DNA of 64,000 bases from positions 1 to 64,000 of the forward strand of contig CAJYUW010000042.1 of assembly GCA_913778205.1 (NCBI GenBank), written 5' to 3'. The number at the start of each line of letters is the position of its first letter. The first letter of the stretch is position 1. The notes under the pieces are model-generated. The model was not told where the DNA came from. It saw only the letters and a program-made list of their open reading frames with translations, and did no database searches. Both the position numbers and the translations under genes were made by a program. This stretch comes from an uncultured Curtobacterium sp. (GTDB lineage: Bacteria; Actinomycetota; Actinomycetes; Actinomycetales; Microbacteriaceae). Below, piece by piece: positions 21,267-28,990 of the stretch.

Positions 21267-21827
21267 ATGACCTCCCGCAGCCGCGTCCGGGCGATCAGCG
21301 CCGCCGTCCTCGCGACCACGTCCGTGGCCGTCCTCGCCGCGTGCTCCGGTGGCGGCGGGGCGACCCCGACGCCGTCCGCGACGCCGATCGGCAAGCCCGT
21401 GTCGCAGACGTGCACGGACCTGCTCCCCCTGGGATCGCTCGCGGTCTACGGCACGGCGTTCGAGGAGGTCCGCTCGTACGAGCCCGCGAAGGGCAGCCCG
21501 GCGGCGCGGATCGTGCAGCAACGGGGGCGCGCCTGCCAGTTCCGGGAGGTCGACGACCACTCGGTCACCGTCTCGTTCGCGGTCGCGGACCTGCCTGAGA
21601 AGTCGCTCACGAACCTCAAGGACGCGCTGTACCAGCGCGGCGGCTCGGTGCCGACGTACACGGTCGAGGGCTACTTCGACCTGGCGGACGACGGGGTCGG
21701 GCGGGCGGACGCGTTCGCGGACCCGTACTGGATCACCGCGTCGTCGACGCTCTTCACCGAGCCGGGCGGCGCCCAGCCGGTCATGGACGCGATCCGCGGC
21801 GTCGTGGAGCCGACCACGGGGAAGTAG
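21267..21827 (+). CDS. Putative lipoprotein of unknown function
   Basis: A 186-residue secreted lipoprotein: basic N-terminus MTSRSRVRA, hydrophobic core and lipobox LAAC at about residue 26, followed by a Gly/Thr/Pro-rich linker. The mature domain has two cysteines (QTCTDLL and RACQFRE) that may pair. I do not recognise the family; it looks like a small cell-surface domain common in actinobacteria. It is monocistronic, diverges from argS, and is followed by a palindromic repeat. Confidence 0.72.
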   Translation: MTSRSRVRAISAAVLATTSVAVLAACSGGGGATPTPSATPIGKPVSQTCTDLLPLGSLAVYGTAFEEVRSYEPAKGSPAARIVQQRGRACQFREVDDHSVTVSFAVADLPEKSLTNLKDALYQRGGSVPTYTVEGYFDLADDGVGRADAFADPYWITASSTLFTEPGGAQPVMDAIRGVVEPTTGK

Positions 21828-21841
21828 ACGCGACCCGCGTC

Positions 21842-21896
21842 GGCCTGGAGGCCCGTGGCGGCCCCGCCCCGCGCCTCCCGTCCGTCCCTTGCTCAC
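21842..21896 (+). repeat. Full copy of the 55-bp dispersed palindromic element
   Basis: Starts GGCCTGGAGGCCCGTGGCGG and ends CCCTTGCTCAC. It aligns without gaps to 34600-34654 (about 48 of 55 bases identical) and 50679-50733. It lies between the convergent lipoprotein gene and tRNA-Arg. Confidence 0.75.
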
Positions 21897-22012
21897 GGAG
21901 GAGAAGGCGAGGCACTCGTCGGAACCGGCCATGGGGAAAGGTCGCCGGAGGCGACGTCGCGCGACGCAGCCTGAGCGCAGCGAAGACTTCGTCTTGCGCG
22001 GGAATGTGACTG

Positions 22013-22084
22013 TGCCCCCAGGAGGATTCGAACCTCCGCCCCTGCCTCCGGAGGGCAGTGCTCTATCCCCTGAGCTATGGGGGC
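22013..22084 (-). tRNA. tRNA-Arg (anticodon CCG)
   Basis: The minus strand folds into a complete cloverleaf of 72 bases: acceptor GCCCCCA/TGGGGGC, D-arm GCTCAGGGGATAGAGC, anticodon stem CTGCC/GGCAG with loop CTCCGGA (anticodon CCG), and T-arm GGAGGTTCGAATCCTCC. The CCA end is not encoded. It reads CGG arginine codons, which are common in this genome. No integrase or duplicated 3' end that would mark an attachment site is nearby. Confidence 0.93.
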
Positions 22085-22232
22085 CCGGGGTGTCACCAAC
22101 CGTAGCAGGTCTCGGGCACCCCTCGGACCAGGCGTGTCGCGCGACGGCTCGCAGCGGTGTTCCCCGGCGCGTCACGTCGACCCACTACGATCGCGGCCCG
22201 GTCACCCGTCGCACGCCCGAGGAGAGGACTCG

Positions 22233-25200
22233 ATGACCACCGCCACCGGGAACCCGCAACACGAACTCGCACGTGCGGCCCACGCGCCCGACCCTCGGAC
22301 CCTGCTCGACGTCCTCACCGCGACCGCGACGGCGCACCCCGACGCCCTCGCCCTGGAGGACCCGGACGGCACCCTCGACTACCGCGCGCTCCTCGCCGCG
22401 GTGTCCGCGCAGGCGGACGACCTCGCACGCCGCGGGGTGCGCCGCGGCGACCGGGTCGGGGTGCGGATCCCGTCGGGCGGGCGCGACCTGTACGTGTCGA
22501 TCCTGGCCGTGCTGGCGGCAGGGGCCGCGTACGTGCCCGTCGACGCCGACGACCCGGAGGAGCGGGCCGCGCTCGTGTTCGGCGAGGCGGACGTGGTGGG
22601 CGTCATCGGCGCCGGCGGCGTCCTGGCCGACCGTCTCGGCGCTCCCCTGCCGGTGACCGACCCCGCGGCGAGCGCCGAGCTCCCCCGGCAGGACGACGAC
22701 GCGTGGGTCATCTTCACGTCGGGTTCGACCGGTGTGCCGAAGGGCGTGGCGGTGACGCACCGGAGTGCGGCGGCGTTCGTGGACGCGGAGGCGCGGATGT
22801 TCCTGCAGCGCGAGCCGATCGGACCGGGTGACCGGGTGCTGGCGGGGTTGAGCGTCGCGTTCGACGCGTCCTGCGAGGAGATGTGGCTGGCGTGGGGGCA
22901 CGGTGCGTGCCTGGTGCCGGCGCCGCGGTCGCTGGTGCGGACCGGGGTGGACCTCGGGCCGTGGTTGATCGCGCACACGATCACGGTGGTGTCGACGGTG
23001 CCGACCCTCGCGGCGCTGTGGCCGGACGACGCGTTGGAGCAGGTGCGGCTGGTCATCTTCGGCGGTGAGGCGTGCCCGCCGGAGTTGGCGGCGCGCATCG
23101 CGAGTCGGGGCCGGGAGCTGTGGAACACGTACGGACCGACCGAGGCGACGGTGGTGGCGTGCGGGGCGCTCATGGACGGCTCGGCCCCGGTGCGGATCGG
23201 GTTGCCGCTGGACGGGTGGGACCTCGCGGTCGTCGACGCCGACGGGCAGCGGGTGGCGCCGGGGGGCGTCGGCGAGCTCGTGATCGGTGGGGTGGGGCTC
23301 GGGCGCTACCTGGACCCGGCGAAGGACGCGGAGAAGTACGCCCCGTTCCCGGAGCTCGGGTGGGAGCGGGCGTACCGGAGCGGTGACCTGGTGCGGTACG
23401 AGCCGGAGGGACTGGTGTTCCAGGGCCGTGCGGACGACCAGGTGAAGCTCGGGGGTCGTCGGATCGAGCTCGGCGAGGTGGACGCGGCGCTGCAGGCACT
23501 GCCGGACGTGGCGGGCGGTGCGGCGGTCGCGCAGCGGACCCCGGCGGGCAACCAGGTGCTCGTGGGGTACGTGGCGCCGGTCGCGGGGCGGTCGGTGGAC
23601 GTCGAGGCCGCGAACGCGCGGTTGCGGGAGGAGCTGCCGGCGGCGCTCGTGCCGTTGGTGGCGGTCGTGGACTCCCTGCCGACCCGCACGTCGGGGAAGG
23701 TCGACCGTGCGGCGCTCCCGTGGCCGCTGCTGGGGGTGTCCGCCTCGGTGGACCTGCCGGAGACCGTGGCGTGGATCGCGGAGCGGTGGTCGGCGATCCT
23801 CGGCGTGCCGGTAACGAGCGTGGACGACGACTTCTTCGCGCACGGCGGTGGGTCGTTGACGGCGGCGCAGCTGGTGTCGGCGATCCGGGAGCGGTTCCCG
23901 ACGACCGCGGTGGCGGACGTGTACGACCACCCGCGCATCGGGGCTCTGGCCGCGGCGCTCGACGAGTCGGGCGCGGTCGCGGCGTCCGAGCGCCCGGTGG
24001 CGCCGGTGCCGCCTGCGACGGGGTTGCTGCTGACGGTGCTCGGGTTGCCGGTGCAGATCCTCCGGGGGTTGCGGGTGCTGACGTGGACGGCGCTGGTGTC
24101 CAGCGTGCTGCAGGCGACGTCGTTGCCGTTCCTGCCGTCGCTGCCGTGGCCGTGGCTCGTGCTCGCACTGCTCGTGTTCGTCACCCCGGTGGGGAAGATG
24201 GCGCTGACGGTGGTGCTGGCGCGGCTGCTCCTCGTGGGGGTCCGGCCGGGCGATCATCCGCGCGGCGGTTCGGTGCACGTGCGGGTGTGGCTCGCGGAGC
24301 GGATCGCGGAGGCCGTCGACGGACCGTCGACGGCCGGTGCGCCGTGGATCAACTACTACGCGCGCGCGCTCGGGGCGCGCATCGGACGGGACGTGGACCT
24401 GCACGCGCTGCCCCCGGTGACGGGGATGCTCCGGGTGGGGGCGCGGGCGTCGATCGAGCCCGAGGTCGACCTCGCCGGGCACTGGGTGGACGGGGACGTC
24501 TTCCGGCTCGGACGGGTGCGGGTGGACGCGGACGCCGTGGTGCGGAGCCGCTCCACGCTGCTGCCGGGCGCGCACGTGGGGTCCGGTGCGGAGGTCGAGC
24601 CGGGGTCGTCGGTGACCGGCCGGGTCCCCGACGGGGAGCGGTGGGCGGGTGCGCCTGCGGAGCGCACCGGCTCGGCTCGGCACGACCGGGAGGCCCGTCC
24701 CGCGTCGCGTCGACGGTGGCTCGTCGCGTACGGGGCCGGTTCGGTCGGCGTCGCGGGGCTGCCGGTGGTCGGGGTGGCGGCGGGTGTCGCCGTCGCGGCC
24801 GCCGTGGTCGGCCCGGCGCCGACGCTCGCGGGTGCGGTGCTGCACGGGTTCGCCTCGGTCCCGCTCGCGACGCTCGTGGCGGGTCTCGTGTACGCGGTGC
24901 TCGTGGTGGCCTCGGTGCGGCTGCTGGGCCTCGGCCTGCACGAGGGCCGGCACCCGGTGCGGAGCCGGATCGGCTGGCAGGTCTGGACGACCGAGCGGGT
25001 GCTCGACGCGGCACGGACGCTGCTGTTCCCGGTGTACGCCTCGCTCGTCACGCCGCTGTGGCTGCGGCTCCTCGGGGCGCGGGTCGGGCGGAACACCGAG
25101 ATCTCGACCGTGCTGCTCATCCCGGCGCTGACCCAGATCGCGTCGGGTGCGTTCCTCGCGGACGACACGATGGTCGCGACGTACGAGCTCGGTGGTGGTC

Positions 25201-26372
25201 GGGTGACGATCGGGCGCTCGAAGGTGGGGCGGCGGGCGTTCCTCGGCAACTCGGGGATGACGGGTGCGGGGCGCTCGGTGCCGCGCGAGGCGCTGGTGGC
25301 CGTGCTGTCCGCGGTGCCGAAGAAGGCCAAGCGGGGGTCGTCGTGGCTCGGCACCCCGCCGGTCCGGCTGCGGCGGGCAGCGACGGCGTTCGACGAGGAG
25401 CGCACGTTCCGGCCGCCGCGGCACCTCAAGGTCGCCCGGGGCTGCTGGGAGCTCCTCCGGCTCGTGGCGCCGATGGTCTCCGCGGCGATCGCGCTCGGCG
25501 TGGTGGGGACGCTCCTGGCCCTCTGGACGGCGGTCGGCCTCGGGTGGACGGTCGTCCTCGCCGGTCCGGTGCTCATCGCCGCCGGTGCCGTCGCCGCCGT
25601 CGTGTCGACCGCCGCGAAGTGGGCGTTCGTCGGTCGCATCGACGCCGGGGAGCACCCGCTGTGGTCGTCGTTCGTGTGGCGGAACGAGGTGCAGGACACC
25701 TTCGTCGAGACGGTCGCCCGGCCGTGGTTCGCCGAGCAGGCCACCGGGACCCCGGCGCTCGCCGCGTGGCTGCGCACGCTCGGTGCCCGGATCGGCCGCG
25801 GGACCTGGATCGAGACGTACTGGCTGCCGGAGGCGGACCTCGTGGCGATCGGTGACGGGGCGACGGTGTCCCGTGGGACCGTCGTGCAGACGCACCTGTT
25901 CCACGACCGGGTGATGCAGCTCGACGCGGTCTCGCTCGACGCCGGCGCGACGCTCGGGCCGCACAGCGTGGTCCTGCCCGCGGCCGGCATCGGCGCGGGC
26001 GCCACGGTCGGGCCCGCGTCGCTCGTGATGCGCGGCGAGCAGGTGCCGGCCGGGTCGCTGTGGTCCGGCAACCCGATCGCGCCCTGGGTCGCGCCGCCGT
26101 GGGGCGGGCACGGCACGGGCGAGGCGGCCGCAGGCGGAGCCGAGCCGGACGCGGGCGGAGCCGGGCCGGACGCGGGCGGAGCGGACGCGGGTGCAGCCGG
26201 GCCGGACGCGGGCGGGGTCGAGCCGGACGCCGACGTCGCCGGATCGCGGACCGACGATGTTGCTGCGGCACGCGACGGCGGGGCCGACGACACCGCTGTC
26301 GGGTCCGCGCCCGACGGATCCGCCACGGCGCGCGCCGGCGGGACCGACGGCTCCGCGGTCGTGCCAGACTGA
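22233..26372 (+). CDS. Pls/PosA-family single-module NRPS (poly-amino-acid synthetase type)
   Basis: A 1379-residue membrane-bound synthetase. Residues about 20-520 are an adenylation domain (FTSGSTGVPKGV at about 160, FDASCEEMW at about 209, NTYGPTEATVV). A carrier domain follows with the phosphopantetheine serine at about 540 (FFAHGGGSLTAAQ). From about 595 onward transmembrane helices alternate with soluble segments containing hexapeptide-like repeats (RIGRDVDL, GARVGRNTEIS, GDGATVSRGTVVQ). This is the architecture of epsilon-poly-L-lysine synthetase and its relatives, which link amino acids without a condensation domain. The glutamate after FDASC could contact a basic side chain. The last roughly 85 residues are a low-complexity tail. 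ATG at 22233 follows GAGGAGAGG. Substrate and product are not known. Confidence 0.9.
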   Translation: MTTATGNPQHELARAAHAPDPRTLLDVLTATATAHPDALALEDPDGTLDYRALLAAVSAQADDLARRGVRRGDRVGVRIPSGGRDLYVSILAVLAAGAAYVPVDADDPEERAALVFGEADVVGVIGAGGVLADRLGAPLPVTDPAASAELPRQDDDAWVIFTSGSTGVPKGVAVTHRSAAAFVDAEARMFLQREPIGPGDRVLAGLSVAFDASCEEMWLAWGHGACLVPAPRSLVRTGVDLGPWLIAHTITVVSTVPTLAALWPDDALEQVRLVIFGGEACPPELAARIASRGRELWNTYGPTEATVVACGALMDGSAPVRIGLPLDGWDLAVVDADGQRVAPGGVGELVIGGVGLGRYLDPAKDAEKYAPFPELGWERAYRSGDLVRYEPEGLVFQGRADDQVKLGGRRIELGEVDAALQALPDVAGGAAVAQRTPAGNQVLVGYVAPVAGRSVDVEAANARLREELPAALVPLVAVVDSLPTRTSGKVDRAALPWPLLGVSASVDLPETVAWIAERWSAILGVPVTSVDDDFFAHGGGSLTAAQLVSAIRERFPTTAVADVYDHPRIGALAAALDESGAVAASERPVAPVPPATGLLLTVLGLPVQILRGLRVLTWTALVSSVLQATSLPFLPSLPWPWLVLALLVFVTPVGKMALTVVLARLLLVGVRPGDHPRGGSVHVRVWLAERIAEAVDGPSTAGAPWINYYARALGARIGRDVDLHALPPVTGMLRVGARASIEPEVDLAGHWVDGDVFRLGRVRVDADAVVRSRSTLLPGAHVGSGAEVEPGSSVTGRVPDGERWAGAPAERTGSARHDREARPASRRRWLVAYGAGSVGVAGLPVVGVAAGVAVAAAVVGPAPTLAGAVLHGFASVPLATLVAGLVYAVLVVASVRLLGLGLHEGRHPVRSRIGWQVWTTERVLDAARTLLFPVYASLVTPLWLRLLGARVGRNTEISTVLLIPALTQIASGAFLADDTMVATYELGGGRVTIGRSKVGRRAFLGNSGMTGAGRSVPREALVAVLSAVPKKAKRGSSWLGTPPVRLRRAATAFDEERTFRPPRHLKVARGCWELLRLVAPMVSAAIALGVVGTLLALWTAVGLGWTVVLAGPVLIAAGAVAAVVSTAAKWAFVGRIDAGEHPLWSSFVWRNEVQDTFVETVARPWFAEQATGTPALAAWLRTLGARIGRGTWIETYWLPEADLVAIGDGATVSRGTVVQTHLFHDRVMQLDAVSLDAGATLGPHSVVLPAAGIGAGATVGPASLVMRGEQVPAGSLWSGNPIAPWVAPPWGGHGTGEAAAGGAEPDAGGAGPDAGGADAGAAGPDAGGVEPDADVAGSRTDDVAAARDGGADDTAVGSAPDGSATARAGGTDGSAVVPD

Positions 26373-26380
26373 GCGGCACC

Positions 26381-27706
26381 GTGAAGCCGAACACCAGCGC
26401 CGACCCGTACACCCCGCACAGCGGCGACCGCCGGTGGAGCGCCGTGCACTACGAGCTCCGGCTCGGGTACCGCGTCGCGACGAACCGCCTCGACGGCACC
26501 GCGACGATCACCGCCCGCGCGCTCGAACCGCTCGACCGGGTCGTGATCGACCTGCACGGGCTGAGCGTCGACCGTGTGGACGTCGACGGCACGCGCGCGC
26601 GGAAGATCAGCACGGCCACCCACAAGCTCACGGTCACCCCGGCCGAGCCCGTCGCGGCGGGCGCCGAGTTCAGCGTGCACGTCCGGTACCGCGGGACGCC
26701 CCGACCGATCCGCAGTCCGTGGGGCCAGGTCGGGTGGGAGGAACTGACCGACGGCGTCATCGTCGCCGCGCAACCGACCGGGGCGCCGTCCTGGTTCCCC
26801 TGCAACGACCGTCCCGACGACAAGGCCACCTACCGGTTCGAGATCACCGCGGAGGCCGGCTACGACGTGCTCGCGAACGGTGCGCTGCTCGGCACCGACC
26901 GCGCCCGCGCCGGCACGACCTGGACGTACGCGACCACGGAGCCGATGGCGACCTACCTCGCGACCGTGCAGATCGGCCGGTACCGCACCACGAAGCTGCG
27001 GAGCCCCGTCGTGCCCGTCACGCTGCACCACCCGGCCGACCTGCAGGGCGCGGCGAAGACCGACTTCGGACGGGTGCCGGACATGCTCGCCCTCTACGCC
27101 GACCGGTTCGGCCCGTACCCGTTCGGGTCCTACGGCGTCGTCGTGACCGACGACGAGCTCGAGATCCCCCTCGAGGCGCACGGCCTCGCGGTGTTCGGCC
27201 GCAACCACGTCGACGGGGAGCACGGCACCGACCGGCTCATCGCCCACGAGCTGGCGCACCAGTGGTTCGGCAACTCGGTGACGGTCGGACGGTGGCGGGA
27301 CATCTGGCTGCACGAGGGCTTCGCCTGCTACGCGGAGTGGCTGTGGTCCGAGCACCGCGGCGCCGCGACCGCGGACGAGCTCGCCGACGGGTACCGAGCG
27401 GGACTGCTCGAGCAGCCGCAGGACCTCGTCGTCGGCGACCCCGGCGCGGCCGACATGTTCGACGACCGGGTCTACAAGCGCGGCGCGCTCGCCCTGCACG
27501 CGGTCCGACGCACGTTCGGGGACGCGGCGTTCTTCACCGGACTGCGCACCATCACGGAACGGCACCGGCACGGGTCGGTCGCGCCCGACGACGTCCTCGA
27601 TGCCCTCGCCGGGGCCGCGGGCACGTCCGTCGACGCGGTCCGGGCCGTCACCGCCCCCTGGATCGAGGCGCCGGGCGTCCCGGTCCTGCCGTCGGCCCAG
27701 GCGTAG
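26381..27706 (+). CDS. M1-family zinc metallopeptidase
   Basis: A 441-residue M1-type aminopeptidase. The zinc site is HELAHQWFGN (H289, E290, H293) with the third ligand E312 in WLHEGFACY, giving the HExxH-x18-E spacing. The GAMEN exopeptidase motif is replaced by IPLEAHG, keeping its glutamate. No signal peptide is seen, so it is probably cytoplasmic. The GTG start lies 8 bases after the NRPS stop, so both are likely one transcript. In epsilon-poly-lysine producers an M1-family zinc aminopeptidase degrades the polymer, and a product-trimming or self-protection role is inferred here. Confidence 0.9.
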   Translation: MKPNTSADPYTPHSGDRRWSAVHYELRLGYRVATNRLDGTATITARALEPLDRVVIDLHGLSVDRVDVDGTRARKISTATHKLTVTPAEPVAAGAEFSVHVRYRGTPRPIRSPWGQVGWEELTDGVIVAAQPTGAPSWFPCNDRPDDKATYRFEITAEAGYDVLANGALLGTDRARAGTTWTYATTEPMATYLATVQIGRYRTTKLRSPVVPVTLHHPADLQGAAKTDFGRVPDMLALYADRFGPYPFGSYGVVVTDDELEIPLEAHGLAVFGRNHVDGEHGTDRLIAHELAHQWFGNSVTVGRWRDIWLHEGFACYAEWLWSEHRGAATADELADGYRAGLLEQPQDLVVGDPGAADMFDDRVYKRGALALHAVRRTFGDAAFFTGLRTITERHRHGSVAPDDVLDALAGAAGTSVDAVRAVTAPWIEAPGVPVLPSAQA

Positions 27707-27840
27707 GTCAGCGTCGGACGTCCTGGCCGGCGGATCACGGCCCGAGGTCGGACGTCTGCACGGGCACCGCGGCTGCGCAGCGCCCGACCGCCCAGCGCCC
27801 GGCATCCCGACTGCGCGGCGCCCAGCCAACCCCAGCCGCA

Positions 27841-27968
27841 ACCGACCCCGCGCGCAACCGACCCCGCGCGCTACCGGCCCCGCGCGCTACCGGCCCCACG
27901 CGCAACCGGCCCCACGCGCAACCGGCCAAGCGCGCAACCGGCCCCGCGTGCTACCGGCCCGGCGCTCA
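27841..27968 (+). repeat. 16-bp tandem repeat array, 8 copies
   Basis: Eight uninterrupted 16-base units of the form ACCGGCCCCGCGCGCT fill the gap between the convergent peptidase and PPTase genes. Units vary at a few positions (GACC/GGCC, GCT/GCA). The last unit contains the PPTase stop codon. A degenerate unit precedes the array. No spacers, so not CRISPR. Confidence 0.85.
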
Positions 27969-28532
27969 GCCCGCCCAGGTGACCTGGACCCCGCCCGCCG
28001 CCACGGCGACCACGACGTCGGCCCCCGGCCACGCGAACCACACCGGCTGCTCGACACCGTCGAGGACGGCGGTCCCCCGCTCGAGGTCGACCTCCACCGC
28101 GCCCGGATCCACCCGGAGCCCGCGACCGTCGCGCTTGAGCACGGCCTCCTTCGCCGCCCAGCACGCCGCGAGGGCGCGTGTGTCCCCCGCCGCACGAGAC
28201 CGCTCCCGCACCGAGAACGCATCGAGCGGTGCCGCCGCGACCCGGGACACCCGCTCGACGTCGATGCCGACCGGACCCGGCCCCACCGCGAGGGCCGCCA
28301 TACCCGGTGTCCGGGCGAGGCTCACGCCGACCGTGCGCCCGCCGACGCTCGCCCAGGGCCGACCGTGGTCGACGCCGCCGCAGTGGCCACAGACGCGCCC
28401 CGCGCGCACCGCTCCCGCCCCGACGGCCGCAGCGGCCGCGACGGCGGCGACCAGGGCCTCCCGGTCGGCCGCACGGTCCGCGCCTGCCGGACGCAGGGTC
28501 ACGACGACGGACCGGAGGCACGACTCACCCAC
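27966..28532 (-). CDS. 4'-phosphopantetheinyl transferase (Sfp type)
   Basis: A 188-residue enzyme that transfers the phosphopantetheine arm of CoA onto a carrier-protein serine. The magnesium-binding motif is GPVGIDVERV and the second motif WAAKEAVLKRDG, as in the Sfp/Gsp group; CGHCGGVDHGRPW is the upstream P1-like region. It is convergent with the NRPS-peptidase pair, and the NRPS carrier domain is its obvious local substrate. The GTG start at 28532 lies inside a hairpin stem and has a weak ribosome-binding site, so expression may be low or structured. Confidence 0.9.
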   Translation of the reverse strand: MGESCLRSVVVTLRPAGADRAADREALVAAVAAAAAVGAGAVRAGRVCGHCGGVDHGRPWASVGGRTVGVSLARTPGMAALAVGPGPVGIDVERVSRVAAAPLDAFSVRERSRAAGDTRALAACWAAKEAVLKRDGRGLRVDPGAVEVDLERGTAVLDGVEQPVWFAWPGADVVVAVAAGGVQVTWAG

Positions 28533-28552
28533 GCAGGAAGCCTACGTGGGTG
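28526..28552. terminator. Hairpin at the PPTase start
   Basis: Eight-bp stem CACCCACG / CGTGGGTG with an 11-base loop. It follows the small gene at 28574 and also covers the PPTase start codon, so it could end the first transcript or hinder PPTase translation. Role inferred from position. Confidence 0.45.
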
Positions 28553-28573
28553 GGTGGCGCCGCCGGTGCCGGA

Positions 28574-28777
28574 TCAGGCGTGGGTGAGCGCGATGAGCGC
28601 GACGTTCATCGTGCTGTAGAGCCCCTCGGATCGGGTGGCCTGGCGGACGCGTCCGCGCAGGACCTCGTAGCGCCCGTCGTGCTCCCGGACGAAGCCGATC
28701 ACGCCGCTCGCGGGAGTCGACACCCGGTGGTACCCGTCCTCGAGCGGGACGACCTCGGTGTTCAGTGTTCGCTCCAT
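28574..28777 (-). CDS. Small conserved-looking protein of unknown function
   Basis: A 67-residue protein starting MERTLNTEVVPLEDGYHRVS. The ATG at 28777 has a good ribosome-binding site (AAGGGGACAGC). The sequence alternates short beta-like stretches (GVIGFVREHDGRYEVLRGRV) with no cysteine and no membrane segment. Codon use matches neighbouring genes. I do not recognise the family. It is divergent from the TPM-domain gene and 41 bases upstream of the PPTase. Confidence 0.65.
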   Translation of the reverse strand: MERTLNTEVVPLEDGYHRVSTPASGVIGFVREHDGRYEVLRGRVRQATRSEGLYSTMNVALIALTHA

Positions 28778-28990
28778 TGCTGTCCCCTTCCGCTCGTCCT
28801 CGAACAGTGCGGTCAGCATACCCCGACCCGGGGGACAAAGCCCCCGACCTGTGCGGATGACGAATGTTCATCCACAGTCGCAGGATCGCCGCTCCGTCGA
28901 CTGCGTGCCCTGGATAGACTCCGGACCACGGCACCCTCGGGAGCCGTCCGGGAGCACCGACGACGGGCCCCGGGGACGGATGGAGGACGG

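Noticed and set aside
22013..22084. tRNA-Arg as an integration site
   Set aside because: No integrase, no duplicated tRNA 3' end and no foreign base composition nearby.
22185..26111. Open frame of about 1300 codons on the minus strand
   Set aside because: Antisense to the NRPS gene; sequence is His/Arg/Pro-rich with no recognisable domain.
27841..27968. Possible CRISPR array
   Set aside because: Units are contiguous with no spacers, and no cas genes are in the window. The same applies to 58918-59061.
14356..28532. lysA/hom as dedicated precursor genes of the NRPS locus
   Set aside because: lysA, hom, thrC and thrB form the normal actinobacterial housekeeping block with argS and rho; closeness to the NRPS is not evidence of a biosynthetic cluster.
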